Assembly: GCA_965216645.1 (NCBI GenBank) | Contig: CBDCGJ010000001.1 | Span: 62,001 to 126,000, forward strand | Source of the DNA: CBDCGJ01 sp965216645 | GTDB lineage: Bacteria > Pseudomonadota > Alphaproteobacteria > GCA-2731375 | Length of the DNA: 64,000 nucleotides | Reading direction: 5' to 3' | In this document: one piece after another, positions 24,614-34,179 of the stretch | How the letters are laid out: every line of letters begins with the position of its first letter | How positions within the stretch are numbered: position 1 is the first letter of the stretch | Made by a program: the position numbers and the translations under genes | Notes under the pieces: generated by a model | Seen by the model: the letters and a program-made list of their open reading frames with translations, nothing else | Told to the model about the DNA's origin: nothing | Databases searched by the model: none

Positions 24614-27600
24614 GTGCATTTTTCCAAGTTGCGACTGACCGGGTTCAAGTCGTTCGTCGATCCGACGGAACTGAATATCGAGCCGGGTATGACAGGCGTG
24701 GTCGGCCCCAACGGCTGCGGCAAGTCCAACTTGGTCGAGGCCTTGCGCTGGGTAATGGGCGAAAACTCGGCGAAGCGCATGCGCGGCGGAGCCATGGACG
24801 ACGTCATCTTTTCCGGCACCGCGACCCGGCCGGCGCGCAATTTGGCCGAAGTCGTCATGGTCGTCCAAAACGACGACCGCACCGCGCCGGCGGAGTTCAA
24901 CGAACAGGAATTGTTGGAAGTCAGCAGACGGATCGAGCGTGAGAGCGGTTCGACTTACCGGGTCAATGGCAAGGAAGTACGCGCCCGCGACGTTCAGCTG
25001 CTGTTTGCGGACGCGGCGACAGGCGCGCATTCGCCATCCCTCGTCTCGCAAGGGCGGATCGGCGCCATTGTCAACGCTAAGCCGACGGAACGCCGGGCCG
25101 TGCTTGAGGAAGCCGCCGGAATCACCGGTCTGCATTCCCGCCGCCACGAGGCCGAGCTACGCCTGCGCGGGGCGGAAAATAATTTGGAACGCCTGGACGA
25201 TGTCATGCAGACCCTGGAAGGGCAGCTGCAGAGCATGAAGCGTCAGGCCCGGCAGGCCAATCGCTATCGGAAAGTGGCCGAACAGTTACGCCGTTTCGAA
25301 GGCATCTTGTTTCACCTGCGCCATCTTCAGGCGACAGGCCGGGTCGAGGAGGCGGCGGAGCAACTGCGCGCCGCCGACCGTCAGGTCGGCGAATTGACGG
25401 AACTGGTCGCGACCGCGACCACGAAGCAAAGCGCGGCATCGCAAAGCCTGCCGCAGTTGCGCGAGACCGAGGCGGCGGTGGCCGCCAAGCTGCATCGCTT
25501 CGCCGTCGCCCGCGACAGCTTGGAGGCGGAGGAACGGCGGATCGCCGAAGCCACTCAAAGCCGCGGCGGCCAGATCGAGCAGATCGCTATCGACAGCCGG
25601 CGGGAGGAGACCTTGCTGGCCGACGCCGATGCGGCGATGCGGCGCCTTAGCCGGGAGCAGCAGGAACTCGAAGCCGCGCAACTCGGCGAACAAGCGGCAC
25701 GCCAGGATGCGGATGCCCGCGTGCACGCCGCTCAAACGGCGGTGCAGGCACAGGAGGAGGAACTAGAAACCCTGACCGACCGGATCGCTAGCCAGGCGGC
25801 ACTGCAGGACACGCTGAGCAAGGCCATTGAGGACGCCGGCCGGCGTATTGCGCGCCTCGGGCAGCAGGCGGGCGACGCGGCGCGGCAGAAGTCGGAGCTG
25901 GAAACGGCGATCCGCGAAGACCAATCCCTCAACCAGGCCCGCGATCGGATCGACCGTCGCGAGGAAGCGGCCGACGCGGCGCGCCTACGGTCCGAAACCT
26001 TGGAGCAAGAGCGCGGGGAGCTCGAGACCCGGGCGCAGCAGGCGCGGGAAACCATGCAGGCGGCTGAAGCGGAAGTCGCGCGCGTGCGGGCGGAGGAAGC
26101 CGGCCTGGCCGAACTTCTGGATGTGAATGACGCCGACCTCTGGCCGCCCTTGGTCGACGCGGTCGAGGTCGAGCCGGGTTATGAGACCGCGCTCGGCGCC
26201 GCTTTGGGAGACGATATTCAATCGTCGTCCGACGAGGCCGCGCCGGTGCATTGGAAAACCTATCCCGACTACGACCAAGCCAACGGCCTGCCCGCCGGCG
26301 CCAGTGCCGCTAACCGAATTCGTCAAGGCACCGGCGACCGCTGCGGCGGCGGCTCGAGCCAGACCGGTTTGGTCGATCCGGCCGACGGTGCCACGCTTGG
26401 CCAAACGCGACTTGAAACCCGGTCAGCGGCTGGTCAGCAAGGACGGTGAGCTTTGGCGGTGGGACGGTTTCACCATCACCGACCGGGCCCAAACCGCCGC
26501 CGCGATGCGCCTGGAACAGCGCAACCGCTTGACGGAACTGCGGACCGACACCGTGGAATTGGCGCCTTGCAACGAGAACGATGAGCGTGGCGCGCAACCT
26601 CTTCGAAAAACTGCAGACGCAGTTGAACGAGCTGCGGCAAATTCGCCAGCACGAAGAGGCCCGCCAGAACAATCGGGAAGCCGAGCAGGCGAACTGAACG
26701 AAGCCCGCTCCCAATTGGCGCGAATTGGAGCGGAAGGCCACGTCAGCGCTCGTCCGAAATCTATGACGTTGACGGAGCAGGCGGAACGCAATTGACGCAG
26801 CGATCTCGCCGACACGCAATGAAATCCGTCGACGAACAGCAGGCCGCCCGGCTGGACCGGATTGGGCGATCTGTCGGCGGCCCGCGCGCATCAAAGCGCG
26901 AAATGCGCGCCAAACTTTCCGAGCTGCGAACGCGGCCCTGGTCGAGGCCCGCAGCGATCAGGACAGCCTGCGGCGGGAGATCCAAAGTCGGGCCAACCGC
27001 TTGACGCGCCATCGAAGGTGAGAACGCAGGCCTGGCAAAGCCGCGCCCGCGGCGCCCGCGAACAGATCGAGCGCCTTAGGCGGAACGGCGCAATGAGGCC
27101 GACAGCGGAGATCTGGCGCGCTTGAGGCCAATTGCCGGCGGAAATCATGAGCCGGCGCTCGAGCAAGCTGCTGGATGAAATTGCGGCCAGGCGGAAGCGA
27201 GCGCAGCAGTGCCGCCAGCGACCGCCTTGGCGCAAGCGGAAAACGACAACCGCGCCAAGCGGAAAAAGCGCTCCGAAGGACGCGAGCAAACATATTGGCG
27301 AATGCCCGCGAGACATCGGGTCCGCATCGACACCACCTTGGAGCAAGAACGCCAGCGGCTCGCCGATCTGGCGCAGCGGCTTACGCGAGGAAATGGATTG
27401 CGGCCCGGACGAGGTTCTGGCCAGTCGCCGGGGTCGAGGATCAACCGACGAGGACTGGCCGAGAAATGGCCGCGGTTGAAAGCAAACTCGAACGTTTAAA
27501 AACGCGAACGCGAGCGCATGGGGCCGGTCAACCTGCGGGCCGAGCAGGAAGCGCGGGAGCTTGGAAGAGCAACTCGAGACCATGGTCTCCGAACGGGCCA

Positions 27601-28152
27601 GGATCTTGGAAGCCGCGATCGGCCGCCTGCGCCACGGCATCGGCAGTCTGAACCGGGAAGGGCGCGAACGCCTGCTGGCCGCCTTTAAGGACGTCGACAC
27701 CCATTTCCAAGATCCTGTTCACGTGCGCCTGTTCGGTGGCGGCAAGGCCCATTTGGCGTTGACCGAATCGGATGATCCGCTGGAAGCCGGGCTTGAGATC
27801 ATGGCCAGCCCGCCGGGTAAGCGCCTGCAGAATTTGTCGCTGCTGTCGGGTGGCGAACAGGCGTTGACGGCGCTGGCGCTGCTGTTTGCGGTGTTTTTGA
27901 CCAATCCGGCGCCGATTTGCGTCCTCGACGAGGTCGACGCGCCGCTTGACGATGCCAATGTCGAGCGCTTCTGCAATTTGGTCACCGAAATCGCCCGCGT
28001 CGCCGGCACCCGTTTCGTCGTCATTACCCATCACCCCTATACCATGGCCCGCATGGACCGGCTGTTTGGGGTGACGATGTCGGAGCGCGGTATCTCGTCA
28101 ATTGGTCTCGGTCGATCTGGAGCGGGCGGAGCGTATCCGCGCCTCCGGCTGA
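24614..28152 (+). pseudogene. smc: chromosome segregation ATPase SMC, multiply frameshifted
   Basis: SMC compacts and segregates the chromosome. The N-terminal ATPase (Walker A GPNGCGKSN at 31-39, then LVSQGRIG) and first coiled coil are in one frame from GTG 24614 to about 26300. The hinge and second coiled coil then jump among all three frames: the frame changes near 26305, 26345, 26400, 26575 and 26690, with more up to 27560. The C-terminal ATPase (LSLLSGGEQ and VLDEVDAPLDD) is intact from 27561. A last one-base insertion near 28098 hides the normal end, ISQLVSVDLERAERIRASG, which stops at 28152. The protein sense is preserved between shifts, so assembly error is more likely than decay. 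Confidence 0.85.
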
Positions 28153-28217
28153 TTCGGAGAAAATCTCAAAAACTAATTAATATTTCAAATGTCTTAACCC
28201 TATCGGATAATTGACCC

Positions 28218-28247
28218 TTGACAGGGACCGGGCGCAATTCGTAATGT
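28218..28247 (+). promoter_or_regulatory. sigma-70-like promoter for the Fo operon
   Basis: TTGACA (28218-28223) and TAATGT (28242-28247) are separated by 18 bases, about 130 bases before atpI. The spacing is one base long and the -10 is weak. It is the best candidate in the 226-base gap between smc and atpI. Confidence 0.35.
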
Positions 28248-28378
28248 GCCGGCGATTTCGGCGGGGTTTTATCGTTGAGGGACGTCGCGTGGGTAACGGA
28301 TTTTCACCCATGGCGGCGAAATTTTCACGGTAAGGCGCCATCACCGGCATCTGAACCCACTTCGCCGCGCTCGACGGG

Positions 28379-28756
28379 ATGTCCAAACGCTCCACCAACG
28401 GCTCATTGCGGGACCTGGAAGATCGAATATCGAAGGTTCGCGACGACGCAGGATTGAGCAAATCGGAAGACGCCGATGAGCAGATGGCCAGCGGGTTCGG
28501 CATGGCCTACCGGGTGTCGATCGAGGTCGTCGTTGCGCTGGCGGTGTGTACGGCGATCGGCTGGGGCTTGGATCAGCTCTTCGGCTGGACTCCATGGGCG
28601 ATGTTGGCGGGCTTGGTTTTAGGCGCCGCGGCCGGGATCAACAACGCCGCGAAAACGGCGATGCGGATGGATGCCACGGCGCTGGACGAATTGGCCCGGC
28701 GCCAGGGCGACAAAACGAGCGATGATGAGGCGGAACATCCGCCGAGGGGAAGTTGA
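28379..28756 (+). CDS. atpI: ATP synthase assembly protein AtpI
   Basis: A 125-residue protein with two membrane helices (VVVALAVCTAIGWGLDQL and MLAGLVLGAAAGINNA). The glycines and the GxxxD pattern are typical of AtpI/AtpZ, which helps assemble the c-ring. The N-terminal 40 residues are charged. Its stop overlaps the TTG start of atpB. As first gene of the Fo operon its position is typical for alphaproteobacteria. Confidence 0.87.
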   Translation: MSKRSTNGSLRDLEDRISKVRDDAGLSKSEDADEQMASGFGMAYRVSIEVVVALAVCTAIGWGLDQLFGWTPWAMLAGLVLGAAAGINNAAKTAMRMDATALDELARRQGDKTSDDEAEHPPRGS

Positions 28757-29514
28757 AATTGGCGGCTGATCAGTCCATCGATCCACATAGCCCGATGGCG
28801 CAATTCGTTATCGGTCGGTTTTCCGAGACGCCTTGGACGATCGGCGGTATCGACGCTTCTTTTTCCAAGGCCGCGTTGTTCATGCTGGTCTGCGTGGTTA
28901 TCATTACCTTATTCCTGACGCTGAGCACGAAACGGCGGGCCATGGTGCCAGGCCGGATGCAGTCGATTGCGGAACTCTGGTACGAGTTCATTGCCGGCAT
29001 GCTGCAGGAAACGGTGGGGCCGGAAGGGCGTAAGTATTTCCCCTTCGTCTTCACCCTGTTCAGTTTCATCGTCATGTGCAACCTGCTTGGCATGCTGCCG
29101 GGCAGTTATACCGTCACCAGCCATATCGCCGTGACCTTGGCCCTGGCTCTGACCGTTTTCGTACTCGTGACGGTCATCGCCATCGCCAAACACGGTATTC
29201 ATTTTTTGAGTTTCTTCGTGCCCAAGGGCGTGCCGGCGGCGATGCTGCCGCTCGTCGTGGTGATCGAAGTGATTTCCTATTTCATGCGGCCCGTCAGCCA
29301 TTCGGTCCGGCTCTTCGCCAATATGACCGCTGGCCACACCATGTTGAAGGTGTTCGGCGGCTTCGTCGTGCAGATGGGCGTGTTCGGCGTTTTGCCCTTC
29401 GCCCTGATCGTCGCTCTGACCGGATTGGAAGTGGCGATCGCCGTCTTGCAAGCTTATGTGTTTACGATTTTGACCTGCCTCTATCTGAATGATGCGATCC
29501 ATCTGGAGCATTGA
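28753..29514 (+). CDS. atpB: F-type ATP synthase subunit a
   Basis: The 253-residue proton-channel subunit of Fo, with five to six membrane helices. The essential arginine lies in SHSVRLFANMTAGH, and the last helix has the usual GLEVAIAVLQAYVFTIL. A TTG start at 28753 is favoured: it overlaps the atpI stop (TTGA), has GAGGGGAAG just upstream and yields the conserved N-terminus DPHSPMAQF. Confidence 0.93.
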   Translation: MKLAADQSIDPHSPMAQFVIGRFSETPWTIGGIDASFSKAALFMLVCVVIITLFLTLSTKRRAMVPGRMQSIAELWYEFIAGMLQETVGPEGRKYFPFVFTLFSFIVMCNLLGMLPGSYTVTSHIAVTLALALTVFVLVTVIAIAKHGIHFLSFFVPKGVPAAMLPLVVVIEVISYFMRPVSHSVRLFANMTAGHTMLKVFGGFVVQMGVFGVLPFALIVALTGLEVAIAVLQAYVFTILTCLYLNDAIHLEH

Positions 29515-29579
29515 TTGGGCAGCGGCCGGGAAAATTATCACCCCAACTTTGAACCTGTAGAGAACCGAGGACAAATATC

Positions 29580-29807
29580 ATGGAAGCAGATGCTGCGAAG
29601 CTGATTGGTGCGGGACTGGCGGCGATCGCCATGGGCGGCGCCGGTATTGGTATCGGCCTGATTTTCGGCAATTATGTGGCGGGCGCCATGCGCAACCCCG
29701 GCGCGGCACAGGCCGTGTTCGGCCGCGTGATCCTGGGCTTCGCGCTCACGGAAGCGATCGCGCTGTTCGCCCTCGTCGTCGCGCTGATCATCCTGTTCGT
29801 GTTCTAA
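29580..29807 (+). CDS. atpE: F-type ATP synthase subunit c
   Basis: The 75-residue c-ring subunit with two membrane helices joined by the polar loop MRNPGA. The proton-binding acid is Glu58 in GFALTEAIALF, and the first helix carries the glycine-rich packing motif. A 65-base gap separates it from atpB. Confidence 0.95.
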   Translation: MEADAAKLIGAGLAAIAMGGAGIGIGLIFGNYVAGAMRNPGAAQAVFGRVILGFALTEAIALFALVVALIILFVF

Positions 29808-29870
29808 TTCGTCGCGCCGCAGGACGGCGCGGTGAGTTAACGGATATGAGCGGGACTGGAGGCAAGCAAC

Positions 29871-30362
29871 ATGCCGCAATTTTGGCTTGGTGATTTCGCG
29901 CCGCAGCTGGTTTGGCTGGCGATCTCCTTTGTCATCCTCTATTTCCTGATGTCCAGGGTGGCGCTGCCGCGCATCGCGGACGTGCTGGAGGATCGGCAGA
30001 GCCGCATCGCCGACGACCTGGATCAGGCGGAGCAGCTGAAAAACAATGCCGACGCGGTGATCGCCGAATATGAGGCGGCCTTGGCCGCCGCCCGGTCGAA
30101 GGCGCAGGCTATGCTGGCCGAAACCGCGGCGGAAGCGCAGGCGGCCGCTGAAAAACGGAATATCGAGGTCGGCGAGCGCTTGAATCAGGAAGCGGAAGCG
30201 GCGGCCCAGCGGATATCGGACGCGAAGCAGGCGGCGATGGCCGAGGTTCGCGGCGTCGCCACGGAACTGGCCCAAGCGGCGGCCGAGAAACTGATCGGCA
30301 GTCAAGTGCCCGAAGCCACCGTCGCCAGCGCCGTCGAGAACGCGGCGAAGGAGATCGGCTGA
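29871..30362 (+). CDS. atpF2: F-type ATP synthase subunit b'
   Basis: A 163-residue peripheral-stalk subunit: one N-terminal membrane helix (LVWLAISFVILYFLM) and a long Ala/Glu/Lys/Gln-rich helix. Alphaproteobacteria, like chloroplasts, use two different b-type subunits; this is the first, with the RIADVLEDRQSRI segment typical of b'. Its stop overlaps the next start by one base (TGATG). Confidence 0.9.
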   Translation: MPQFWLGDFAPQLVWLAISFVILYFLMSRVALPRIADVLEDRQSRIADDLDQAEQLKNNADAVIAEYEAALAAARSKAQAMLAETAAEAQAAAEKRNIEVGERLNQEAEAAAQRISDAKQAAMAEVRGVATELAQAAAEKLIGSQVPEATVASAVENAAKEIG

Positions 30363-30847
30363 TGGAGTTAGGCGCAACATTCTGGGTCGGTGCGGCCTTC
30401 GTCGTCTTTATCGGCGTGCTGTTCTACTACAAAGTGCCGGGCATGCTGACCAAAGGTCTGGATGAACGGGCGGAGAAAATTCGCAACGATTTGGACGAAG
30501 CCCGGCGCCTGCGGGAAGAGGCGCAGTCGCTACTGGCGACCTACGAACGCAAGCAGCGCGACGCCATGCAGGAAGCCGAAGCCATGGTCGCCCATGCCGA
30601 GGAAGAGGCCAAGCGGGAGGCGGCGCAAGCGGCCGAGAAGCTGGAAGAGGCGATTAAGCGCCGGGAGCAGCAGGCCCTCGACAAAATCGCCATGGCCGAA
30701 GCGCAGGCCGAAAAAGACGTACGGGAGGCGGCGGTCGAAGTCGCGATTGCCGCCGCCGGCAAAGTGATCGCCGAACAGGTCAGCGGCGACAAGGCAGATG
30801 CCCTTGTCGATCAGGCGATCAAAGACCTACGCGGTCAGCTGCATTGA
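30362..30847 (+). CDS. atpF: F-type ATP synthase subunit b
   Basis: The 161-residue second peripheral-stalk subunit, with a membrane helix (FWVGAAFVVFIGVLFYY) followed by a continuous charged coiled coil (LDERAEKIRNDLDEARRLREEA). It forms the heterodimeric stalk with b'. It is the last gene of the Fo operon; a strong terminator follows at 30949-30984. F1 genes are elsewhere, as usual in this class. Confidence 0.92.
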   Translation: MELGATFWVGAAFVVFIGVLFYYKVPGMLTKGLDERAEKIRNDLDEARRLREEAQSLLATYERKQRDAMQEAEAMVAHAEEEAKREAAQAAEKLEEAIKRREQQALDKIAMAEAQAEKDVREAAVEVAIAAAGKVIAEQVSGDKADALVDQAIKDLRGQLH

Positions 30848-30929
30848 TTTCCGAGAGATGGGAACCTTTTAGATAGGAATTCGTTTAGGGCTTTACGGAT
30901 AGGGGAATTGTTTGCCTGAGTATCTGTGA

Positions 30930-30947
30930 GCGTAAGCGTAAGCGTAA
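30930..30947 (+). repeat. three tandem copies of GCGTAA
   Basis: GCGTAA is repeated three times directly before the terminator hairpin. It is a short microsatellite-like run in the 342-base gap between atpF and the peptidase gene; a function is not evident. Confidence 0.7.
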
Positions 30948-30948
30948 G

Positions 30949-30984
30949 AAAAAAGCCTCGCCGGTTTCGCCGGCGGGGCTTTTT
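30949..30984 (+). terminator. intrinsic terminator of the Fo operon
   Basis: GCCTCGCCGG (30955-30964) pairs with CCGGCGGGGC (30970-30979) around TTTCG, flanked by an A-run before and TTTTT after. This is a textbook Rho-independent terminator about 100 bases after atpF. Confidence 0.9.
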
Positions 30985-31028
30985 CATGCTGGATCGTAAT
31001 TACTGCGGACTCCTTGAAAACAGGGCCT

Positions 31029-31121
31029 CGTCATGCCGACCTTGCGCCGGTATCTCGTCGAGGATGGAGCTCAACATTCGATGAGATATCGGATAACGGC
31101 TGCGCCGTTCTCGGCATGACG
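31029..31121. repeat. 93-base palindromic element
   Basis: The ends CGTCATGCCGA (31029-31039) and TCGGCATGACG (31111-31121) are perfect complements. Inside, CCGGTATCTCGTCGA pairs with TCGATGAGATATCGG with one or two mismatches. Nothing coding is visible. It may be a REP/BIME or small non-autonomous mobile element, filling most of the gap between the Fo terminator and the M20 gene. Confidence 0.6.
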
Positions 31122-31189
31122 TGGTATTGCGACGATGCAGACAGAGCTGATGTCGGCGCGCCGTTCGGCGCCCCTGTTCCGCAAGTCCG

Positions 31190-32350
31190 CTAACTCAACC
31201 GCGCCAACAGGCGCCACCACATTTCCGCTCGGGGTACGAAGGAGGAGATCAGCACATATTCGTCGAGCTGATGGGCGCCATGGCCATCGGCGCCCATGCC
31301 GTCGAGGGTCGGCAGACCCATGGCGGCGGTGAAATTGCCGTCGCTGCCGCCGCCCGTTGTAACCGTGGTGGCCAATTCCAGTCCGGTCTCGGCGGCGCAA
31401 TCCTTGGCGACGTCGAACAGTTCCATGGTCGCCGCACTGGCTTCGAAGGGCGGCCGGTTCATGCCGCCTTCGATCGTGAGCTGGACGTCCGGATCGGACG
31501 CGGCGAGGGCGTGGATGCGGGCGCAATAGTCGTCGCCTTGCTCCGGCGTGACGCAGCGCATATCGACCTCTATTTGGCATTCCATGGGTACGACATTGAC
31601 TCCCGTGCCGCCTTTGATCTGCCCGACATTGAAGGTGATGCCCGTGTCGTAGTCGGTCATGCCCTCGATTTCCAGGATCAGCCGGGCCATTTCCTTGATC
31701 GCGCTGCGGCCGTCCTCATGCTTGGCGCCGGCATGGGCGGGCCGGCCCACTGTCTTGAGGTCGAAGCGGGCGACGCCCTTGCGTGAGACCACCAGCTTGC
31801 CGCCGTCCCGCGCCGGCTCGGTGACCAGCACGTATTTGGCTTCGGCCGCCGCCGCTTCGATGAGGCGCCGGCTATAGGGGCTGCCGATCTCCTCCTCCGG
31901 GATATACATGAAGGTCACCGGCAGTTTCGGCGTAATCCCCGCGCGGTAGAGGTGACGGGCCGCGTAATGGGCGATGAAAGCGCCGGCCTTCATGTCGTAG
32001 GTGCCGGGACCGTACAGCCGGTCGCCCTCTATCCGCACCGGATTGTCGCTCGCCTTGGTGCCGATGGGATGTACGGTGTCGATATGGCTGAGCACCAGGA
32101 TGCCCGGCCCGTCGTTTTCTCCCGCGACCGTGGCCGTCAGCGTGTCGGCGAAACCCTGCTCGCCCGGATGACGCTCGATCTCGGCGCCGATCGCGTCGAA
32201 CTGCCCCTCGATCAGATCGGCAAGTTCGTTGATCGCCGCGGCTTCGTATGTCGGCGTCTCCATCTCGACCCATTCCAGGATGCCGTCGATCAGTTCCTGC
32301 TGTTCGACTCTCGGTTGGTTATGGGTTTGCGAATGGGGGTTGGCATCCAT
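31190..32350 (-). CDS. M20 family metallopeptidase (glutamate carboxypeptidase type)
   Basis: A 386-residue di-zinc amidohydrolase. HIDTV (His89, Asp91), the bridging Asp119 (GTYDMKAG), the catalytic EEE (152-154) and a C-terminal GHGAH are all present, with a dimerisation domain in the middle. No signal peptide is visible, so it is cytoplasmic. Relatives remove C-terminal glutamate or split N-acyl amino acids and dipeptides. It lies at the edge of a block of transporter and hydrolase genes. Confidence 0.88.
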   Translation of the reverse strand: MDANPHSQTHNQPRVEQQELIDGILEWVEMETPTYEAAAINELADLIEGQFDAIGAEIERHPGEQGFADTLTATVAGENDGPGILVLSHIDTVHPIGTKASDNPVRIEGDRLYGPGTYDMKAGAFIAHYAARHLYRAGITPKLPVTFMYIPEEEIGSPYSRRLIEAAAAEAKYVLVTEPARDGGKLVVSRKGVARFDLKTVGRPAHAGAKHEDGRSAIKEMARLILEIEGMTDYDTGITFNVGQIKGGTGVNVVPMECQIEVDMRCVTPEQGDDYCARIHALAASDPDVQLTIEGGMNRPPFEASAATMELFDVAKDCAAETGLELATTVTTGGGSDGNFTAAMGLPTLDGMGADGHGAHQLDEYVLISSFVPRAEMWWRLLARLS

Positions 32351-32432
32351 GAATTAATCTCCAATGCGGTCTCGACGCTATGCCGCGAAATGATAGGATT
32401 GCGGCGGCATTGTCAATTTCGACAGCCAAAAT

Positions 32433-32470
32433 CGTCATTCCGGCCAAACGCAGCGCGAGCCTGGATGACG
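32433..32470. repeat. palindromic intergenic repeat (REP-like)
   Basis: CGTCATTCCGGC (32433-32444) pairs with GCCTGGATGACG (32459-32470) with one mismatch or bulge, around CAAACGCAGCGCGA. The internal CGCAGCG is shared with the repeats near 52 and 19885. Confidence 0.5.
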
Positions 32471-32495
32471 ACAAGCAGCGGGAAGGGAAGCGTAA

Positions 32496-32984
32496 ATGGA
32501 TACCGAACCGGCCATCAGACAGGCGTTGGAGGCGAGCGGTTTACCGTTCGAGGTGCTACCGTGCGATCCGGAATTAGCGGATACGGCGACCTTCTGTGCC
32601 CATTACGGATACGCGCCGGAAATCTCGGCCAATGCCATATTGGTGCGTTCGAAGACGGGAGAGGAGAAGTTCGCCCTCTGTGTCGTCCTCGCCACGACGC
32701 GTCTCGACGTTAACAAGGTAGTGCGCAAGAAGTTGGGCGTCCGCAAAGCCTCCTTCGCCAGCGCGGACGAAACCAAAGCGATCACGGGTATGGAGATCGG
32801 CGGCGTGACGCCCATCGCGCTACCCGACGGTTTGCCGGTTTGGATCGACGCTCGGATTATGGAATTGGAGCAGATCATTCTCGGCGGTGGCAATCGGGCC
32901 AGTAAGATCGTCGTGGCACCGCAGTTTTTGGCGCAAAATCTTAACGCCGAGGTGGTGCCGGAACTCGCCAAATCCGCGAATTGA
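32496..32984 (+). CDS. YbaK/EbsC-family aminoacyl-tRNA editing protein
   Basis: A 162-residue single-domain trans-editing protein of the YbaK/ProX type, which deacylates mischarged tRNAs. The conserved lysine region NKVVRKKLGVRKASFAS and the GGVTPIALP loop are visible. Which tRNA (Cys-, Ala- or Pro-linked) cannot be told. It is flanked by a palindromic repeat on one side and the TRAP operon 140 bases downstream. Confidence 0.85.
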   Translation: MDTEPAIRQALEASGLPFEVLPCDPELADTATFCAHYGYAPEISANAILVRSKTGEEKFALCVVLATTRLDVNKVVRKKLGVRKASFASADETKAITGMEIGGVTPIALPDGLPVWIDARIMELEQIILGGGNRASKIVVAPQFLAQNLNAEVVPELAKSAN

Positions 32985-33124
32985 CCCTTGCCCGGGGTGC
33001 CGGAATCATTCTAGGTTGCGCATAGGACCTTGGAATTAGTCGAGGTCAAATAGGGGACAAAGCATTTGCCGCGTAGTTCGGCCGATCCCCGACAATAACG
33101 AAAACGACGGGAGGAGTAAGACTC

Positions 33125-34099
33125 ATGAAGGCAATGTTTGGCATCGCGGCGGCCGCCGCTCTGGGCGCGGGTTTGACCCTGGGCTTCGCGGGCGCGGCGC
33201 AAGCGCAACAAAAGTTTATCTCGATCGGCACCGGCGGCGTGACCGGCGTTTATTACCCGACCGGCGGCGCGATCTGCCGTTTGGTGAACCGTGGCCGCAA
33301 GGAACATGGCATTCGCTGTTCGGCGGAATCGACCGGCGGCTCAATCTATAACATTAACACCGTTCGCGCCGGCGAACTGGAATTCGGCGTCGCCCAGTCG
33401 GACTGGCAATATCACGCCTATAACGGCACGTCGAAGTTCAAGGACCAAGGCGCCTACAAGGATCTGCGCGCGGTCTTCTCGGTACATCCGGAACCTGTCA
33501 CGGTGATCGCCAGCGAAGCCTCCGGCATCAAGAATTTGACTGATGCCAAGGGCAAGCGGCTGAATATCGGCAATCCCGGCTCGGGTACCCGCGGCACGTG
33601 GGAAGTCTTGGAGAAGGCGCTCGGTTGGGAGCGCAGCGACCTGAAACTGGCCGCCGAAATGAAATCGGCGGAAACCGGCCAGGCGGTCTGCGACGGCAAG
33701 ATCGACGCTTATTTCTGGCTTGTCGGCCATCCGAGCGCCTTGACTCAGGAATCCCTAGCGACCTGTCCGTCACGTCTGGTGCATGTCACCGGCCCGGCTA
33801 TCGACAAGCTGGTGGCGGACAACAGCTACTACCGGACCGCGACGATCCCGGCCGGCATGTACAATAACGACGAAGACATCAAGACCTTCGGTGTCGGCGC
33901 AACCTTCGTCTCCAGCACCGACGTCTCCAACGACGTGGTCTATGTGGTCGTGAAAGCGGTCTTCGAAAACTTCGACAGCTTCAAGAAGCTTCATCCCGCA
34001 TTCGGCAATCTGAAGCCGGAAGAGATGATCAAGGATTCGCTGTCGGCGCCGCTGCATGACGGTGCGGTGAAGTACTACAAGGAAAAAGGCTGGATGTAA
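33125..34099 (+). CDS. TAXI-family TRAP transporter solute-binding protein
   Basis: A 324-residue periplasmic binding protein. The signal peptide is cut near AQA-QQ (residue 27). The TAXI signature begins ISIGTGGVTGVYYPTGGAICRLVN, with NTVRAGELEFGVAQSD and GNPGSGTRGTWE following. TAXI proteins deliver glutamate or other organic acids to a fused TRAP permease. GGGAGGAG precedes the start. It heads a likely operon extending to the M81 peptidase at 39818. Confidence 0.92.
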   Translation: MKAMFGIAAAAALGAGLTLGFAGAAQAQQKFISIGTGGVTGVYYPTGGAICRLVNRGRKEHGIRCSAESTGGSIYNINTVRAGELEFGVAQSDWQYHAYNGTSKFKDQGAYKDLRAVFSVHPEPVTVIASEASGIKNLTDAKGKRLNIGNPGSGTRGTWEVLEKALGWERSDLKLAAEMKSAETGQAVCDGKIDAYFWLVGHPSALTQESLATCPSRLVHVTGPAIDKLVADNSYYRTATIPAGMYNNDEDIKTFGVGATFVSSTDVSNDVVYVVVKAVFENFDSFKKLHPAFGNLKPEEMIKDSLSAPLHDGAVKYYKEKGWM

Positions 34100-34115
34100 T
34101 CCGGTCCATGTTTGC

Positions 34116-34135
34116 GGGGCGGCTTCGGCCGCCCC
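34116..34135 (+). promoter_or_regulatory. stable UUCG hairpin between binding-protein and permease genes
   Basis: GGGGCGGC and GCCGCCCC form an eight-pair stem closed by TTCG, 16 bases after the binding-protein stop and followed by a pyrimidine-rich stretch (TTTCTTTTTCC). Such hairpins often stabilise the upstream mRNA or cause partial termination, giving more binding protein than permease. Confidence 0.6.
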
Positions 34136-34179
34136 GTACATGATTTCTTTTTCCTAACCGGTCACCGGGGGTAGTGGCG

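Noticed and set aside
26300..27560. Programmed ribosomal frameshifting in smc
   Set aside because: There are many shifts in both directions without slippery-site and pseudoknot pattern; scattered indels explain them better.
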